64,000 bases of DNA from an uncultured Bacteroidales bacterium (GCA_947164985.1 CAMUYI010000001.1:360004-424003); one strand, 5' to 3'; positions 55,301-63,692 are shown, counted from the first letter of the stretch. Numbers and translations are program-made. The notes: a model not told the origin generated them from the sequence alone.

Positions 55301-58300
55301 AGTACGAATACTTATACTGTTAATGGAACAACTGTAACGGCAACGCCCGCAGATGCAACTGCAGAATATACCTACGCATTTGATAGTTGGAGCGGACTCC
55401 CCGCAACGGTAACAGCCGATGCAACAGTAACGGCTAACTTCACGCGTTCGGCAAATAGTTACATCCTCGCTTGGAGTAGCAACGGCGGTAGTGATCTGGC
55501 GGGTGATTATACGAACGGTTCGACGGCTTATGGTGCATCTATTACAGCTCCGAATGACCCGACGTTGAGCAATTATACCTTCGACGGATGGAATACGGCG
55601 AATGATGGTTCAGGTACGACAGCGGGTGCAACGATGCCTGCTGCTAACACGACCTATTATGCCGCATGGAAACAGACGGTAACGCTGACGACCGGTGCGC
55701 AAGGAAGCGGCAGCAACCAGACGCCGGTAGTTTACCTGAACGGTACAAGCGTAAGCGACTTCACCGCACATACAGCAACAGGTTATACGCTGCAAGGTTA
55801 TTATACAGCCGGTAGCGGTGGAGTGAAAGTGCTGAACGCTAATGGTACGTTCGCTGCGGCTAATGTGACGGATTATATCACAAGCAGCAAGTGGAGTCGT
55901 ACCGGCGCCGCTCCGACACTCTTTGCACAATGGGTGGCTTCGGAGGATTGCCGAACACTCAAGTATGTATGGAAAGTGACAGGTAATTTCTGCGATGATC
56001 AATCTACTGCTACTTCAACCGTAAGCATGATTTCGGATAATGATTACTTCACGTTATCAGGAACAGGTTATAAACAAGAGTCAGGGAAATCGCTGAACCT
56101 GCAAAATACTCAAAACAACTACTTCTTGCTAACAGCTAAGACCGGGTATCAGATTAAATCCATCTGTTTCTATGGTAAAGTACAAGATTCGTCCGTAGAT
56201 TACACGACAGATAACTCTACGTGGACGGAACTCGAAAGTACGAAGACAGATGGAGATGATTACTATTCGTTTAATAATATAAACGCCAGTCATTTCGGTA
56301 TCAAGCTGACAGCAGCAACACCTGAAGGTATCTGGATCCGTAATATGGTGATCGAGGTATGTGCGGCCGGCGGAACTACCTATAGCGTTACATACGATGG
56401 TAATGACGAGACCGGCGGTACAGCTCCGACAGATGCAGATAGTCCTTACGATTATGGAACTACGGTGACCGTTTTAGGCAATACCGGTTCGCTTGCCAAG
56501 ACGAACTATACCTTCGCCGGTTGGACAACGAACGATGATGGTACGGGTTCCAGTTACGTGGCAGATAACACGTTCTCTATTACTGCCAATACTACCTTGT
56601 ATGCGAAATGGACGCAGACGGTGACGTTTGATGCAAACACGGCTAACCACGGTAGTACCGGTGGTTCGGCTACGGCGGTTTGGAACGCGACCGGTCTGAC
56701 GGGAATCACGCACGCAACTCCGACAAGCGGATATAAACTGTTGGGTTACTATACGGCTCCTACGAGCGGTACGAAAGTGCTGAACTCAGATGGTTCGTTT
56801 GCGGCAACAAATGTGACAGGTTATATCACAAGCGGCAAGTGGTCGAGAACAAGTGCAACGACGCTCTATGCAGAATATGAGTCGGCAGGTGCGTTGACAT
56901 GGAATCTGATTGTTAATTCGGATACAGCCAACCTGTCCACCTCGACCAAGACGAGTGCGTTCACAGAGATTTCTACAACGAACATGACGAATGCGACACT
57001 GGCGGGCGATCTGACGTATGAAAAGTCAAAGAAGAGTGCGCTGACCGGTAAGATAAGTACTCCTGCTTCTTACGATGCCGATGATTATGTATATGTGACC
57101 TTCCAAGTAGCAAGCGGTTATAAGTTCACGCCGAGTAGTGTTAAAGTGAAGGCACAGCCTGTAACATCGGCTAAGAGCGTGAAACTTGTCTTGGAGGATG
57201 AGAATTCTCATAGTATTAACTTTACTACTGCTTCTACGATAAGCGGAGGTTCTACTCAAACTGTTGAAATGACGAATGGTAGCAGTGTTTATTTCGAGGG
57301 TACCGTGACACTGAAGATATACTGCTACGGAGCAGCGGATAAGTACCGTCTCGGAACGCCGATTACGATTGAGGGTGAGATAGAAGAGGCGTGTGGTACA
57401 ATGCCGAGTTACACGAGTATGAGTTATACCACTACGACGTTCGCGCCGGGCGCTGATGCTTCGGGTTCGCCGATAACGATCGTAGGAGGGGATAATATCA
57501 ATACCTATCAATGGAAGTACAACAAGGTTAATGACCGTACGTCAGGAACTAACTGCGGCACAAATAACGCTTCTCTCACGCCGCTGACAGATGCAGGTGC
57601 AACGACAGACGGTACCCGTTATTACTGGTGCGAGATGACGAATACGAGTTGCGGTATCACCATCAAGTCTCCGGCAGTAGCTATTACGGTAGCGGCGGCT
57701 AAGAGCAATGCAACCGTGACATGGACGAATCCGGAAAGTACGCCGAACTACGGTGGTGGCGGTTACACCATCAAGGCTACGGTAGATCAGACAGGTTGGG
57801 ACGGCAATGCAGCAGACCTTGTTATTACCGCGCCCGCGGGTATAAATATATATAATGTGACGAGCGGAACGACATCCAGTCAGAAGTGGGTACAGGCTGA
57901 TTTCGATGTACAGACATCGTTTGATAGATCGACGTACGCAAGCAATATTCCGTTCACCGTTTCAGCTGCGGCTACAGCAACGTACAATGCAATCAGTGAT
58001 GATCATAATACTGCTTATAGCGCATGTTCGGGTGGTGGCGAAGGAAGTTCGTATAACATCCGCGTGCGTAAGAGTTATGACAAAGATGCCAGCAACAACT
58101 ACCGCTGGGTAACTCCAGGGGCAGGCGAGATAACTTACGCAGTAGGCAGCAGTATCAGTTCAGGGAAAGCGGGAACAGCCATGGCTACCGACTTTGACTC
58201 TATTATGAGCAGTGACAAACAATATATTTGGGTGAAGACCTTTGTGGGTAATATCAAGCAAATGCGATTGTATGTAGAGACGAGCGGAGCTAATATTTCC

Positions 58301-61300
58301 GTTAGTGCCCTGTATCAACGTACAACTTATGCAGCCGCTGACGCAAAGGATGTTATCACAGGTTATTCAGTGGTTTATGACGAAGATGACGATGCTGAGA
58401 ATACCGGAACAAAGGGTCAGCATACGATAGATTTGATCTTTACATCGGCTCTGTCTGCAAATGACATAATCTGCGTCAAGTTCTCCTCCTCGAAAGTAAA
58501 GGCATTAGGAGCTGTTATCACGGAGGGTTCGGCAGGATCGTTGAATACGTATCTACAGTGGAGCGGTGGTTTGGCAAATGGTGTAACGGTAAATAAGAAT
58601 ACCACCGATGCGTACTTCACCTATTCGGCATCGAAGATAACGGAGAATACAAACACGTTAGGTGCTATCACGTATAGTTCGTCCAACGCGAGTGTGGCAA
58701 CAGTAGATGCAACCGGTAAGGTGGCTCTGGTGGCAGTCGGTTCGACGACTATTAAGGCAACGTTGGCGGCCAGCGGATGTTACAAGAAAGCGGAGATCAG
58801 TTATACGCTGAATGTAACGGAAGTAGCTTGTGCAATTACTGCCGGTACGCTGACCTTGACTTCCGGTACGGAGAGTAAATGTAGCAGCGCTAACGTAACG
58901 CTGACGCTGACAGGCTTTGAGAGTGGTGCTTCTATCCAATGGAAAGATGGTGACACGGATATTAATAACGGAGGCAATTATACGATTGAAACGGATGGTA
59001 CAACCAGTACGTTGACTACTGATCAGGAAGGTACGTATAGCGTAATGGTAACCTCGGGTTGTAGTGTTCGCTCGAATCGTATCACGATTAGCAATAAGAG
59101 CACGGAGGTCGGCGCTAAGCGTATCGTTAAGAACTGGTATATCAAGAATGGTCGTCTGACTCCGGATATAGAGTTGTGGACCTTGCAGAACGGCGCTCAC
59201 CTAAGCAGCGTAGCTTGGGACCCGGTTAATGCAACAGGCTTGACCGCAAGCGACTTTTATGAGAGCGACGGCAAGGTTTATCTGAAGGGTAAAGAACCGT
59301 CTTCCAATGCATCCGGAGCGGATATTGATTACACCTTGACGTTGACGGTAGAGGATGATTGCGGCAGCACAACTGAGATGTCTGCTTCAGGACAGCTGAT
59401 TTATCTGCACCATCAAAAGAACACAGACAAACACGTGCTGGCATTCGTTGTAACCGGTACGGAGAAAGGCGAATTCACGGAAGGTATTACCGCCGCTCAA
59501 ACGACGAGCGTCGAGTTGTACAACACGATTGCAGCGAACTTTGATGTGCTGGCGACGAATGTCTACTCGACGGATGATGAGCAAGCGCTGAAAGAGTACT
59601 ACTCGCAGTTTGATATCCTTTGCGTAACCGACTACCCGAATACAGGTACGAAGGGTGTGAACAAGAAGAGCTATGTAGATGCCCTCGGTGCGTTGGTGGA
59701 TATCCGCCCGATCTTGACAATGGAGGCATTCGTTGCCAAGTTGGCCAACTGGAAAGCCAAAGGTATAAGCGGTACACCGCAAAGTCCGACAACGCGTCAG
59801 TACACGATGTTGCTGCAATGTAAAGACCACGAGATCTTCTCCGGTACGAAGTTGACAAAGGTAGGTGAAGGCGACGAGACGATGTATCGCGTAAGTATGG
59901 TGGATCAGACCGTGGAAGAGTATCCGACTCTGGACGGTTATACACCGGGATCGAAGGACTATAACGCAGGTGGTAAACCGGCATTGCAGGGCTTTACGTT
60001 CACCAAAGAGATGCTGGATGATGATCTGTTGCCGCTTGGATTGATTGATGACGGATCAGGCAATGATCTGCAAGTAGGTATCGAGCGGCAGACCGAGATG
60101 GAAGCACGTCTGATGGTACTGGGTATCAATAGTTATGCGATGGAGCGTTTGACGGCTGACGGACAGACAGTCGTGGTAAACGCATTGAAGTACCTGATGA
60201 AGAAGAACTCCGAGGATATCGCAGACTGCTCGAATACGTTCGTCGGTGGTGATGATGAGGAGGATGAGTCCACACGTTCTGACTGGAATGTGGCATCACA
60301 CTGGTCGGGCAATGCGGTTCCGGATCGTACGCAGAAAGTACGTATCGTGGCTCCGTGCGTGATTAAGGCTGGCGAGAAGTTCCACGTTACCGGAGTTGTG
60401 ATCGCTCCGAGCGGTAAGTACAACCATGGTGCGAATACAGCAAGCGGTAGTCTGACTATCGCAGCCGGCGGTGCACTGATCGTAGACGGTAAGGTGGAAG
60501 CAGCTAAAGCTCCGCTGTATACGGAGACCCGTGCAACAAGTGTCGAGGATCTGACGATTCAGACTTCGTCAACCGCACAAGGCGCGTTGATCTTCGATAA
60601 CGATAAGTGCGAGACGCAGGCTACGGTAGAGTTATACAGCCTTGGACGCAAGATAAGTAGTACCTATCAGTACCAATATCTGGCTGTGCCGATGAGTTAT
60701 ATTGATGTCAACCCGGCATTCGCAGGAACAGGTATCTACACCTACGTTTGGAAAGAAGCAAGCGGATGGGAGCGCCGCGGATACTACGATGGTATTGAGG
60801 CTTTCGAAGGTGTGGGTATCACCACGAAGTCCTCAGATGCAAGATACTACACGATTAAGGGTACTTTGGCTTCTACGGAAACGCAAGAGATCGCGTTGAC
60901 GTATGATAATAAAGGACAGAACATGATCGGTAACAGTTGGACAGCGCCGATTCAGATATCTGAGTTGGACGAAGACAACACTGCTTCCGAAATTACCAAA
61001 ACAGTATATATCTACTGCACGGGTAATGGAAACACGTTATCAGGCGATGAGACAGAGACTGCCGGTCAATGGTTAGCAATTCCGTTTAGTGCAGCAGGCT
61101 TCACAAGCTGGACCGGACTGAAAGTCATTCCGGCAATGCAGACCTTTAATATCAACGTGACCGGAACAAGTACGCTGACGCTCGATTATGACAAAGTGGT
61201 TCGCGGTAGAACGACTGATTTGAATGAGATGTTACGTGCTCCGAAACGGAAAGCATCGCACGAAGGTATTGACCTGATGCGTATCCGCGTAGAGGACAGC

Positions 61301-61789
61301 AAGACGCATACCGATCTTCATTTGTTCGAAGGCGAGCCGTTCAGCGATGAGTTCGATAACGGCTGGGAGGCTGAGTACATGAGCGGTGACAATCGTTCGG
61401 CCAAACTGTACGCTGATGTGGCGCTAGGTCATATGGCTGTTATCGCAACGGATGACTTGGAAGGAACGCTTCTCGGCTTCGCTCCGGGTCAGGAAACGGC
61501 TTATACGTTCACGTTCGGCGGCGAAGGTATGGGTTATTACCTCAACGACCTCAAGCTGAAGACGTCCACGTTGATAGGCGAAGAGGATAGTTATAGCTTC
61601 ACTTACGAGGAAGGCGATACCAACCGCTTCTATATCAGCCGCACGCGTATTGACGCGCCGCAGACTACAACCGGTGTGACGAATCTCGATGCTGCGGCTC
61701 CGAAGGCGCAGAAGTTCATCTATCATGACAAGATGTACATTATGGTTAACGGCCGCGTTTACAGCGCTGAAGGACAAATGGTAAAATAA
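49346..61789 (+). CDS. Giant secreted InlB-repeat/Ig-like adhesin (4,147 aa)
   Basis: An ~83-residue pre-region (MKNFLQVNRASLGAKKNFYL ...) precedes the hydrophobic signal at ~84-101 (KYVAMIVALLTLSIGQMWG). Domains by rough residue: InlB/Listeria-Bacteroides repeats at ~591-676, ~677-749 and ~912-987 (GYTFEGWYNAG ... ITLYAHWT) and several more later; fibronectin-III ~988-1075; Ig-like ~1092-1180 (SPVTYQWKKNGADIDGATSS); Big_2 ~3065-3160 (SSNASVATVDATGKVALVAV); Ig-like ~3163-3245; an alpha/beta part ~3355-3615 (HVLAFVVTGTEKG ... FDILCVTDYPNT) reminiscent of ThuA/amidotransferase folds; a WNVASHWSGNAVPD beta-helix starter ~3650; the final tail QKFIYHDKMYIMVNGRVYSA. Ser/Thr-rich throughout. A surface adhesin is likely. 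Followed 23 bp later by its small PxGD/TM partner. Confidence 0.85.
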   Translation: MKNFLQVNRASLGAKKNFYLNLNQLPSKNDGGQSCDGNRQSKVMLQSGCSAVDVLMTSYGASDEHPMSTRSASDERRWKNRGWKYVAMIVALLTLSIGQMWGTDFTFSGVYNGTGNGTWNTTTSTTPIVTVSKSIGSGPKTISCVSGRGVSYPTLNGASAYIKFAVPAGYRITNVNVKWMSNTDGQKIIAIFGQSISDISSSLTTATYGGHVASSALASKGNTSCDGGHDLAISASHNAREVMLVRQTAYKDANTSGNTKYASFPCRLGGTSGDYKTTEGAGSSAYIGEVVLTVESTAPSFSVDENAELVQDEDEVTLTSAGTTIYYKWSTNASAYAANAGSTLAAAADGSGASDQTVTAPNGTGTYYLYAVAKDESNNYSAVVKRSYTITAAAAGSTWYVKGGWNSWGTTTNLTGEGTTLTATATLSANTQYAFKVHNTSGDWHTNTGTIKGSVTNWDFSTTGGSDNNCYIRTSCAGTYTFTYNTSTNKLSVVYPESHKVYFTKDGASWSKVYAYCYNDGTWNNGWPGVEITSNTEDNCGTEYYAYTNGYTYIIFNNGSGGDGNQTGNITVSGYEGKHAVGAAATGWEAYPTYTISYAANGGSSSMSSQTGIACGTDKATSSNTFTAPSGYQFAGWIANVDVTVGGVSKTAGTVLADGVTIENINSNITLTAQWEAVKYTVTYNVNGGGSVTPTSATQASGGASVNLPTPTWSGYTFEGWYNAGTKIGVGGASYTPTADITLYAHWTDNISGKVFSFIDNNYGDKFKSFTGYGWVAKDSTGRSKTFTNASTGVEYRVSAAGWDKKDNAISALAKFLGGTSSMSIVIPTGKIATVKISYNAYGTGDDYRLTVNSTAQANPSTKLADGNTNAQVISNMKEITLSSQTGTLTLGISNTGKNNYIGRVSAVITGYTVSYAAGTYGSGSLASGTKTAGSSFTLSSSSSAFTRSGYVYDGWSINEDGSTKDYNLGGSYTTDAAITLYPHWVEACSTPAAPTDFTAGSISATGATFTITDAADAASYDIYYSTESTAPTSGTDATTTSTSKTKEVTGLTAATTYYAWVRSVCDASHKSAWVALNPGGDTHTFATSCVAPTTVNVTATVNEVSGFWFYPDDDVVLTAAPTGSPAGSPVTYQWKKNGADIDGATSSTYTIDDAAASDAGKYTCTISYGACSTTSAEFELKCMQFYLKNSGGSDISNHALTKVDATHATLSLSLTGGTTYNFRVTDGCNNWYGNSDATGITSSNCSNWIMPHDADCKVTTSSKSATYTFNFDFSAGLLGSEMKVSVVYPAGDQAEGKVIYWDNNVLNWASAPWYRIGKGTHNNKTQMTLVPGTANLYKITTAEYNGFEYWHIANNEGEGTGNIFWTKDSDPATNEAITAAMGFEGSPVTADAVTFTPTSSHATGSSSDNDNCEFYEYGQQNGMKTDRVTISDYSNGTITVNYVDTDEEAASFTSGYADLAHSVILTSITAVADEGYDASAITINDGAYSANYVVTGNTTIAASFTLKAYTISYNKGTNGTGSKASETKTHGVNFTLPGSTFTYGGHAQDGWSTSDGGALAYALSGSYTTNAAQEFFPHWKCNTPEISCSSNTITISVPTGATVYYTTTTDGSTPADPTSSSTAYNPSSKPTISADTKIKAIAIQSGCTNSDVASASLTYEATGTTYYLFDPTNSSVSPVHTGTLSGDFITANSVGDGTAQTIGGYEFSKKSVPIGGSTLTGTISNQKAGDKSIDYDVKSTSTTFYLYVSGANNTIYMHKIRESGYTTDSIVSQSTGAATGVKLTFTLKSKENTRVCFSTGSTSIRCYQIVAVESGTALPQACEEGYELNFDRGRYAYVSSGGSNLQQGAIDGLSICSHNSYKYKYTSQLELTKNTANTYISFTTGTSACAVKVTFSQGTLILNTSQSTSGGVSLTSNTAANLAASTTYYIVNTNASDRAYITKIAFEETAAVTYTLTNAVSPAGYGTLSHASVSSIPSGTTTSSSTNTYTVNGTTVTATPADATAEYTYAFDSWSGLPATVTADATVTANFTRSANSYILAWSSNGGSDLAGDYTNGSTAYGASITAPNDPTLSNYTFDGWNTANDGSGTTAGATMPAANTTYYAAWKQTVTLTTGAQGSGSNQTPVVYLNGTSVSDFTAHTATGYTLQGYYTAGSGGVKVLNANGTFAAANVTDYITSSKWSRTGAAPTLFAQWVASEDCRTLKYVWKVTGNFCDDQSTATSTVSMISDNDYFTLSGTGYKQESGKSLNLQNTQNNYFLLTAKTGYQIKSICFYGKVQDSSVDYTTDNSTWTELESTKTDGDDYYSFNNINASHFGIKLTAATPEGIWIRNMVIEVCAAGGTTYSVTYDGNDETGGTAPTDADSPYDYGTTVTVLGNTGSLAKTNYTFAGWTTNDDGTGSSYVADNTFSITANTTLYAKWTQTVTFDANTANHGSTGGSATAVWNATGLTGITHATPTSGYKLLGYYTAPTSGTKVLNSDGSFAATNVTGYITSGKWSRTSATTLYAEYESAGALTWNLIVNSDTANLSTSTKTSAFTEISTTNMTNATLAGDLTYEKSKKSALTGKISTPASYDADDYVYVTFQVASGYKFTPSSVKVKAQPVTSAKSVKLVLEDENSHSINFTTASTISGGSTQTVEMTNGSSVYFEGTVTLKIYCYGAADKYRLGTPITIEGEIEEACGTMPSYTSMSYTTTTFAPGADASGSPITIVGGDNINTYQWKYNKVNDRTSGTNCGTNNASLTPLTDAGATTDGTRYYWCEMTNTSCGITIKSPAVAITVAAAKSNATVTWTNPESTPNYGGGGYTIKATVDQTGWDGNAADLVITAPAGINIYNVTSGTTSSQKWVQADFDVQTSFDRSTYASNIPFTVSAAATATYNAISDDHNTAYSACSGGGEGSSYNIRVRKSYDKDASNNYRWVTPGAGEITYAVGSSISSGKAGTAMATDFDSIMSSDKQYIWVKTFVGNIKQMRLYVETSGANISVSALYQRTTYAAADAKDVITGYSVVYDEDDDAENTGTKGQHTIDLIFTSALSANDIICVKFSSSKVKALGAVITEGSAGSLNTYLQWSGGLANGVTVNKNTTDAYFTYSASKITENTNTLGAITYSSSNASVATVDATGKVALVAVGSTTIKATLAASGCYKKAEISYTLNVTEVACAITAGTLTLTSGTESKCSSANVTLTLTGFESGASIQWKDGDTDINNGGNYTIETDGTTSTLTTDQEGTYSVMVTSGCSVRSNRITISNKSTEVGAKRIVKNWYIKNGRLTPDIELWTLQNGAHLSSVAWDPVNATGLTASDFYESDGKVYLKGKEPSSNASGADIDYTLTLTVEDDCGSTTEMSASGQLIYLHHQKNTDKHVLAFVVTGTEKGEFTEGITAAQTTSVELYNTIAANFDVLATNVYSTDDEQALKEYYSQFDILCVTDYPNTGTKGVNKKSYVDALGALVDIRPILTMEAFVAKLANWKAKGISGTPQSPTTRQYTMLLQCKDHEIFSGTKLTKVGEGDETMYRVSMVDQTVEEYPTLDGYTPGSKDYNAGGKPALQGFTFTKEMLDDDLLPLGLIDDGSGNDLQVGIERQTEMEARLMVLGINSYAMERLTADGQTVVVNALKYLMKKNSEDIADCSNTFVGGDDEEDESTRSDWNVASHWSGNAVPDRTQKVRIVAPCVIKAGEKFHVTGVVIAPSGKYNHGANTASGSLTIAAGGALIVDGKVEAAKAPLYTETRATSVEDLTIQTSSTAQGALIFDNDKCETQATVELYSLGRKISSTYQYQYLAVPMSYIDVNPAFAGTGIYTYVWKEASGWERRGYYDGIEAFEGVGITTKSSDARYYTIKGTLASTETQEIALTYDNKGQNMIGNSWTAPIQISELDEDNTASEITKTVYIYCTGNGNTLSGDETETAGQWLAIPFSAAGFTSWTGLKVIPAMQTFNINVTGTSTLTLDYDKVVRGRTTDLNEMLRAPKRKASHEGIDLMRIRVEDSKTHTDLHLFEGEPFSDEFDNGWEAEYMSGDNRSAKLYADVALGHMAVIATDDLEGTLLGFAPGQETAYTFTFGGEGMGYYLNDLKLKTSTLIGEEDSYSFTYEEGDTNRFYISRTRIDAPQTTTGVTNLDAAAPKAQKFIYHDKMYIMVNGRVYSAEGQMVK

Positions 61790-61812
61790 TGAGTGTTAGG
61801 TTTTAGTAAATT

Positions 61813-62193
61813 ATGAGAATTATGAGAAAGATAATGATGGTAATAATGGGGGTAGTGCTGATGGCACTGCCCACCATGGCACAGACTTTCGGAACGAAGT
61901 ATGCTGAGAAGCCGAGTGTGGTTTTTCAATCGACAAGCACCATGATGGGTTCAGGCAGTACGTATAGTGCTAATCCTACACTCAATACCGATGGTACGGC
62001 TTACTATAACGGAGCGGCAGCTTCCGGTCCACGTCGTGTGAAGATGGATGACCCTGTTACGCCTCCGAACCCGGAGACCGATGATGACGATAAGGACAAC
62101 ACCCCCCTCGGCGATGCTGTCCTTCCCTTGCTCCTCTGTTCCCTTGCATTCTGCGGCGTTGTGTATCTGCGTAAGCGCAAGGCGCAAGCGTAG
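61813..62193 (+). CDS. Small exported protein with PxGD/TM/Arg C-terminal signal (126 aa)
   Basis: A signal peptide (MRKIMMVIMGVVLMALPTMA; the start may be the second ATG at 61822) is followed by a Ser/Gly/Thr-rich part with STSTMMGSGSTYSANP and SGPRRVKMDDP, an acidic PETDDDDKD linker, and TPLGDAVLPLLLCSLAFCGV then VYLRKRKAQA. It is the second intact member of the family at 44246; the shared parts are the signal peptide core ALPTMAQ, STSTM..SGS.Y, GPRR.KM and the whole C-terminus. Located 23 bp after a giant adhesin, as in the first pair. No terminator is evident before the next promoter. Confidence 0.75.
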   Translation: MRIMRKIMMVIMGVVLMALPTMAQTFGTKYAEKPSVVFQSTSTMMGSGSTYSANPTLNTDGTAYYNGAAASGPRRVKMDDPVTPPNPETDDDDKDNTPLGDAVLPLLLCSLAFCGVVYLRKRKAQA

Positions 62194-62237
62194 TGCAAAA
62201 GAGTGAATGGGTGAGTGGATGAGAGGATTAGATAGAT

Positions 62238-62293
62238 GCTTAGTGGAAAAATGCAGAAAAATGGCATACAAACTTGCGTATGTCATTTTTTTG
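62238..62293. repeat. 56-bp promoter-containing repeat, copy 2
   Basis: 55 of 56 positions match 45393-45448; the similarity continues upstream in the GATGAG(T/A)GGATTAGA stretch after the small gene's stop codon. Confidence 0.9.
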
Positions 62294-62304
62294 CAGTAAT
62301 TTTG
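62274..62304 (+). promoter_or_regulatory. Promoter of the YhcG-type nuclease gene
   Basis: TTG at 62274, 20 bp spacer, TAATTTTG at 62297, 24 bp before the ATG at 62328. Confidence 0.85.
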
Positions 62305-62327
62305 CACTCGCAAAAGTTAAATGAATT

Positions 62328-63470
62328 ATGGCAAAAGTAATCGCAAAAGTGCATCCGAACACATTGTGTACTGATTTGTTCTCAAAAGTAAGCGCTATAA
62401 TCGACGAGGGACGCAAATATGTGTCCACAGCCGTTGATTTAGCTGAAGTGTATTCCAAATACCAGATTGGTATGTACATCGTGGAGGAAGAACAATCGGG
62501 TGAAAAACGTGCCGGGTATGGAAAGCAGATCCTGATTAATCTATCTGAGAAATTAACGGAGAAATATGGAGACGGATGGTCTGTAGAGCAATTAACGCTG
62601 ATACGTAAGTTCTATATGACCTATTCAAAATTCGTAAACACCGATTACGAAATCCAAAACAGTGATTTGGGAATAGCAGAACATACTGCCGCAAAAATCG
62701 TAAACACTGTTTACCCAATTCGTAACCTGCCCAAACAGATTGATTCTTCGATGATGCCGCATTTCACTCTTTCGTGGTCGCACTATATTGTTTTAATGCG
62801 TATTAAGAACGAGAACGAGCGGCATTTTTACGAGATAGAGGCACTCCGTGAGCATTGGAGTGTGCGCCATCTGCAAAGACAATATGCGTCCAGTTTGTAT
62901 GAACGTTTGGCTTTGAGCCGGAACAAAGATGAGGTGATGCGCCTCTCACAAGAAGGATTGCAGGTTGCAGAGCCGCAGGATGTGATCAAAAATCCGATTA
63001 CTCTGGAGTTCCTCGGACTTAAACCGGAAGCTGCGTTTAGCGAGAAGACTTTGGAAAACAAGATTATAGCTCGTTTACAGAAGTTCCTCTTGGAATTGGG
63101 GAAAGGATTCCTGTTTGAAGCTCAACAGAAATGTTTGGTGTTTGACGAGGAGTTTTTCTACTTGGACTTGGTTTGTTATAATCGGTTGCTGCAATGCTAT
63201 GTGTTGATTGACTTGAAGATGGATAAGTTGACGCATAAAGATTTAGGACAAATGCAGATGTACGTCAATTACTACGATCGGTACGTGAAAAGGGATTTTG
63301 AAAAACCGACAATAGGCATTTTGTTATGCAAAAGCAAGAATGATTCCTTGGTAGAGTTGACGCTTCCCAAAGATGCAAACATTTATGCTGCGGAATATTC
63401 TCTTTATTTGCCGGATAAGAAGGAGTTGCAGGAGAAATTGCAGGAGTGGATGGAGGAATTTGAAGAATAA
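62328..63470 (+). CDS. YhcG-type PD-(D/E)XK nuclease, DUF1016 family (380 aa)
   Basis: The N-terminal domain (residues ~15-215) shows the DUF1016 signature: VYSKYQIGMYIVEEEQSGEK, RAGYGKQILINLSEKL, SVEQLTLIRKFYMTY, TLSWSHYIVLMRIKNENER, FYEIEALREHWSVRHLQRQY, YERLALSRNK. The C-terminal PD-(D/E)XK nuclease core has FLFEAQQ, YLDLVCYNR (Asp280), VLIDLK (Asp295, Lys297) and GQMQMYVNYYD, so the catalytic set looks intact. Length is normal. Members are found near restriction-modification and other defence or mobile loci; the biochemical role is poorly known. The gene stands alone with its own promoter and is followed by a decayed small-protein fragment and a terminator, like a movable cassette. Confidence 0.9.
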   Translation: MAKVIAKVHPNTLCTDLFSKVSAIIDEGRKYVSTAVDLAEVYSKYQIGMYIVEEEQSGEKRAGYGKQILINLSEKLTEKYGDGWSVEQLTLIRKFYMTYSKFVNTDYEIQNSDLGIAEHTAAKIVNTVYPIRNLPKQIDSSMMPHFTLSWSHYIVLMRIKNENERHFYEIEALREHWSVRHLQRQYASSLYERLALSRNKDEVMRLSQEGLQVAEPQDVIKNPITLEFLGLKPEAAFSEKTLENKIIARLQKFLLELGKGFLFEAQQKCLVFDEEFFYLDLVCYNRLLQCYVLIDLKMDKLTHKDLGQMQMYVNYYDRYVKRDFEKPTIGILLCKSKNDSLVELTLPKDANIYAAEYSLYLPDKKELQEKLQEWMEEFEE

Positions 63471-63517
63471 GATGATAGGTTTGAATGACCGATAGGTCAA
63501 AAATTTGATCGTTTTTC

Positions 63518-63580
63518 GCTCTTCTTCCCTTGCTTCTGATGGCCTTTGCATTCTGTGCCCTCATCTCCCTCCGCCCGAAA
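63518..63580 (+). pseudogene. Decayed 3' end of a PxGD/TM small-protein gene, second fragment
   Basis: Frame from 63518 reads ALLPLLLMAFAFCALISLRP K, aligning with AVLPLLLCALAFCGAIYLRR K of the intact proteins. No stop codon at the expected place and no upstream part. It lies right after the nuclease gene and runs straight into the shared terminator. Confidence 0.75.
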
Positions 63581-63583
63581 ATC

Positions 63584-63619
63584 ATAGCCTGCAGGTTTCG
63601 ACTTGCGGGCTATCTTTTT
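63584..63619 (+). terminator. Terminator, AAATAGCCTGCAG family, copy 3
   Basis: ATAGCCTGCAG, loop GTTTCGA, CTTGCGGGCTAT, then CTTTTT. Confidence 0.85.
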
Positions 63620-63692
63620 GGGAATCATTGTTGGGCATTTTGGGCCAAATAACTGAAAATTTGCAGAAAAATATCAAAATTGTAAAATAAAG

